Assembly: GCF_001280505.1 (NCBI RefSeq)
Contig: NZ_LBIO01000017.1
Location: forward strand, 1 to 64,000
Source of the DNA: Mangrovimonas sp. TPBH4
GTDB taxonomy: Bacteria; Bacteroidota; Bacteroidia; Flavobacteriales; Flavobacteriaceae
Direction: 5' to 3'
Length of the DNA stretch: 64,000 bases
Part shown: one piece after another, positions 61,779 to 64,000 of the stretch
Layout: each line of letters begins with the position of its first letter
Numbering within the stretch: position 1 is the stretch's first letter
The notes under the pieces: model-generated
Told to the model about the DNA's origin: nothing
What the model saw: only the letters and a program-made list of their open reading frames with translations
The model's database searches: none
Made by a program: the position numbers and the translations under genes

Positions 61779-63944
61779 TTAATCCTTCTTGAGGGTAACT
61801 ACTACTTTAGTCCCGGAATCTTCTTCATGCTGAAAATCCTCAATATGCACATCAATTTTGTCCTTGTACATATCGTTTAAAATGGAAATTCGCCTTTTAA
61901 TGTTGTCCATTCCTTTGCTCTTTTGTTGCTGTTGACGCTCAGTTTTTAGAGCTTTTGAACGTGTTCTTCCAATGCCGTCATCAGCTATGGTAATGCTGAT
62001 TTCATCTTCATTAATCTTTTCCATGTCAATAGTCAAATGGCCCTTTTCATTTTTATAGCGCAAACCGTGCCACACTGCATTTTCAATATAAGGCTGTAAC
62101 AACATGGGCGGAATTTTATAATCCCCAACATTAATTTGATCATCCACAGTAATGCTATAATCAAACTTGTCCTTGAACCTAAAATGCTCCAATTTGGTGT
62201 ATAGCTCCAATAATTCAATTTCCTTTTGCAGCGGAATAAAATCCTCCTCACTGTTTTCCAAGACGGCACGCATCAAATAAGAAAAATCACTTAAATACTT
62301 GTTGGCGGTACGCTCATCATTCAAGGCAATAAAACTGTTTACCGAGTTCAAAGCATTAAAAATAAAATGTGGATTCATTTGACTCCTCAAAGATTTTAAT
62401 GCCAGCAAATTATTGGCCAAACGTTGTTGCTTGATGTATTTGAACATGAAATAGGCAGTAACCAAAAGCAATACAACTCCAAACACCAAGGAATAAATAA
62501 TCAATTGTTGTCGCTTGTTGCGCTCGTTGGAAAGCTGGTATTTGCTTTCAGATAATTGTCGGTCACTTTCCAAACTATTGATCCTATTTTGCTTTTCAAT
62601 AATACTCCTGTTGAAACGCGCCAACTGCGAAATTTCCTGTTCCTTTTTAATGTAAAGTTCATCTACCGCTGCGGTGTACTCTTCAAAAGTTTTCCTTGCC
62701 TTGTCAAAATCTCCAGCATCGGCATATACATCAGATAATTTACGGGTGGCATCCTTTTTCACCACCAAATCTTCCTTGTCATCAGCTTCCTTAATACTTC
62801 TTTCCAAATACGAAATGGCACTGTCAAAATCCTTCTGAAGAAAATAGGCATTTCCTATCTTATAATTCTGCTTTTGCGGCGTAAGGGCACTTTCATTGTC
62901 TATTATGGAATCTTGACGTTGAATATCTGATATATCGTCCAGTGCCTCCTTCCTCAACTTAATCTCATCGGAATAGTTTTGGTTTTCACTATTAAATTCC
63001 GCTACGGTGATTTTCTCTTCCACCGCCCGTTTCTTATTCTCCTTGGAAGCAAGATTTAATGAATTATCAAACAATTGTTTGGCCTTTTGCACTTCTCCTT
63101 GCGAATTATAAGCCTGTGCAATTTTGGAACTCAAGTCGGTAACCTTTGGAGTGATTAAATGCTCTTTAGCAACCTCAAGTCCCTTTTTATAATGCTCTAT
63201 AGCTTTAGAATATGATTTTGTGTTGTAATAAGTATCTCCCAAGCCTTCAAAGTACACAACCTTCTGAAAGGCCTGTAAACTACCAAAATCGATAGTTCCA
63301 TAGACATCCAAACTTTCCTGATAATTCTTGTTCAATCGATAGGCATCTCCCAATTTTAATTGAACCTCATTCGATTTGTAATTTTGAAGACTAATCCTAT
63401 AATTACTCACGGCCAAATCATATTGTTTCCAAGCTTTGTAAATATCTGCCAAGGTTTCATAGGCTTCGGCACTTTGGTTGACCGAATAACTTTCCTTGAG
63501 CGCCTCGGTGACAAACTGAATGGCCTTTTCGGCATCTTGTTTGGCATACACATTAGCAGAATCAATTAACTGCTTAAAGGCCTTGGAATCCTTTTTTTGA
63601 TATCGACTGTTGACAAGTGAGGGGCTTACAGGCTCCACCTGTACCAAGATGCGATCTTGACTCACGATGGTGTAATAGACCGTTTCAAAATCTTTGTGCC
63701 TTATTGCCAATTCATCGCCAATTTTAACTTGGATTCTAAACTCCCCGTTACTGTCGGTTTTGGTATAGCCTCCTCCATTAACCTCAATATTCACCTTTGG
63801 AATAGGTTGGTAAGTATCCTTTTCTTCCACTTTCCCTTTAACAGTAAAAGTTTGTGTATCCTGTAGTAATTGATTTTGACCAATTGTAAAGAAGGAAGTC
63901 AAACAAAACAGCAGTATAAAAATGTATTTAAAAATTGTGGTCAT
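61779..63944 (-). CDS. LytS-like sensor histidine kinase with TPR sensor
   Basis: A 721-residue kinase. Signal peptide (about 1-22), then a carboxypeptidase-D-regulatory-like beta-sandwich (about 33-100), a periplasmic TPR region (about 130-425), a helical linker and one transmembrane helix (about 481-502). The cytoplasmic His_kinase domain has the phospho-acceptor His526 in SQMNPHFIFNALNS, the N-box ENAVWHGLRYKN and the DDGIGRTR ATP-lid motif. This type belongs to the LytS/YehU group that pairs with LytTR regulators, as here. The sensed signal is unknown. Confidence 0.9.
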   Translation of the reverse strand: MTTIFKYIFILLFCLTSFFTIGQNQLLQDTQTFTVKGKVEEKDTYQPIPKVNIEVNGGGYTKTDSNGEFRIQVKIGDELAIRHKDFETVYYTIVSQDRILVQVEPVSPSLVNSRYQKKDSKAFKQLIDSANVYAKQDAEKAIQFVTEALKESYSVNQSAEAYETLADIYKAWKQYDLAVSNYRISLQNYKSNEVQLKLGDAYRLNKNYQESLDVYGTIDFGSLQAFQKVVYFEGLGDTYYNTKSYSKAIEHYKKGLEVAKEHLITPKVTDLSSKIAQAYNSQGEVQKAKQLFDNSLNLASKENKKRAVEEKITVAEFNSENQNYSDEIKLRKEALDDISDIQRQDSIIDNESALTPQKQNYKIGNAYFLQKDFDSAISYLERSIKEADDKEDLVVKKDATRKLSDVYADAGDFDKARKTFEEYTAAVDELYIKKEQEISQLARFNRSIIEKQNRINSLESDRQLSESKYQLSNERNKRQQLIIYSLVFGVVLLLVTAYFMFKYIKQQRLANNLLALKSLRSQMNPHFIFNALNSVNSFIALNDERTANKYLSDFSYLMRAVLENSEEDFIPLQKEIELLELYTKLEHFRFKDKFDYSITVDDQINVGDYKIPPMLLQPYIENAVWHGLRYKNEKGHLTIDMEKINEDEISITIADDGIGRTRSKALKTERQQQQKSKGMDNIKRRISILNDMYKDKIDVHIEDFQHEEDSGTKVVVTLKKD

Positions 63945-64000
63945 TTAAAAATATTCAATGTATAAACATACTCACTTTAATTGGCATTTTAAAACTGAAA

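Noticed and set aside
1..64000. CRISPR array, insertion sequence, rRNA or attachment site
   Set aside because: No regularly spaced direct repeats, transposase genes, terminal inverted repeats or rRNA were seen.

Overview
The window looks like a chromosome segment of a low-GC, probably marine member of the Flavobacteriaceae (Bacteroidota). Evidence: a SusC/SusD pair in a large polysaccharide utilisation locus (PUL), many lipoproteins with a bare lipobox, a PorG-type DUF6089 protein, a FolK-deoxynucleoside kinase fusion, start sites without clear Shine-Dalgarno sequences, and promoters of the Bacteroidota form TTG-N19/21-TAnnTTTG (before the trigger factor and porG genes). No rRNA, CRISPR array, insertion sequence or prophage was seen.

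Region 1 (0.3-9.3 kb) holds envelope proteins. A class-A-fold serine hydrolase lipoprotein is followed 2 bp later by a large membrane protein that resembles ATP/ADP translocases and carries a HEAT-repeat tail. Convergent to them is an exported serine hydrolase together with an exported protein whose phosphohistidine swivel domain precedes its ATP-grasp domain, the order seen in glucan water dikinases. A cyclase-family lipoprotein follows.

Region 2 (9.3-34.8 kb) is a PUL read on the minus strand. The order is regulator (own promoter), SusC, SusD, a surface glycan-binding lipoprotein with two LamG domains, two GH144-type enzymes, an esterase, two GH3 beta-glucosidases, a GH2-malectin enzyme, a second esterase, a sulfatase, a GH43-like/discoidin/FN3 lipoprotein and an exported endonuclease/exonuclease/phosphatase (EEP) protein. 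Almost all junctions are -4 to +22 bp. The exception is a 129 bp gap with a 15-bp stem-loop between the binding protein and the enzymes. GH144 plus GH3 points to a beta-1,2-glucan backbone; esterases, sulfatase and the EEP protein suggest a substituted glucan. The SusC promoter region carries three copies of TGACGTAT.

Region 3 (34.9-53.7 kb) is housekeeping: tRNA-Leu(UAA), tRNA-Gly(GCC), mutS, a TrmH-type methyltransferase, a GyrI-like protein, folK-dNK, a queuosine-precursor transporter, an AsmA-like protein, rpsU, a DUF2797 protein, a plant-GH3-like adenylating enzyme, clpX-clpP-tig (one chaperone/protease block), a small 4-TM protein, a hydrolase, pdxJ, a CBS protein and NAD kinase.

Region 4 (53.8-60.4 kb) is an outer-membrane/cell-wall block on the plus strand: porG-like, uppS, bamA, two OmpH/Skp chaperones, murI. 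It makes the lipid carrier, the barrel-insertion machine, its periplasmic chaperones and D-glutamate. Region 5 (60.4-63.9 kb) is a gamma-carbonic-anhydrase-like protein and a LytS/LytTR-type two-component system with a TPR sensor kinase.
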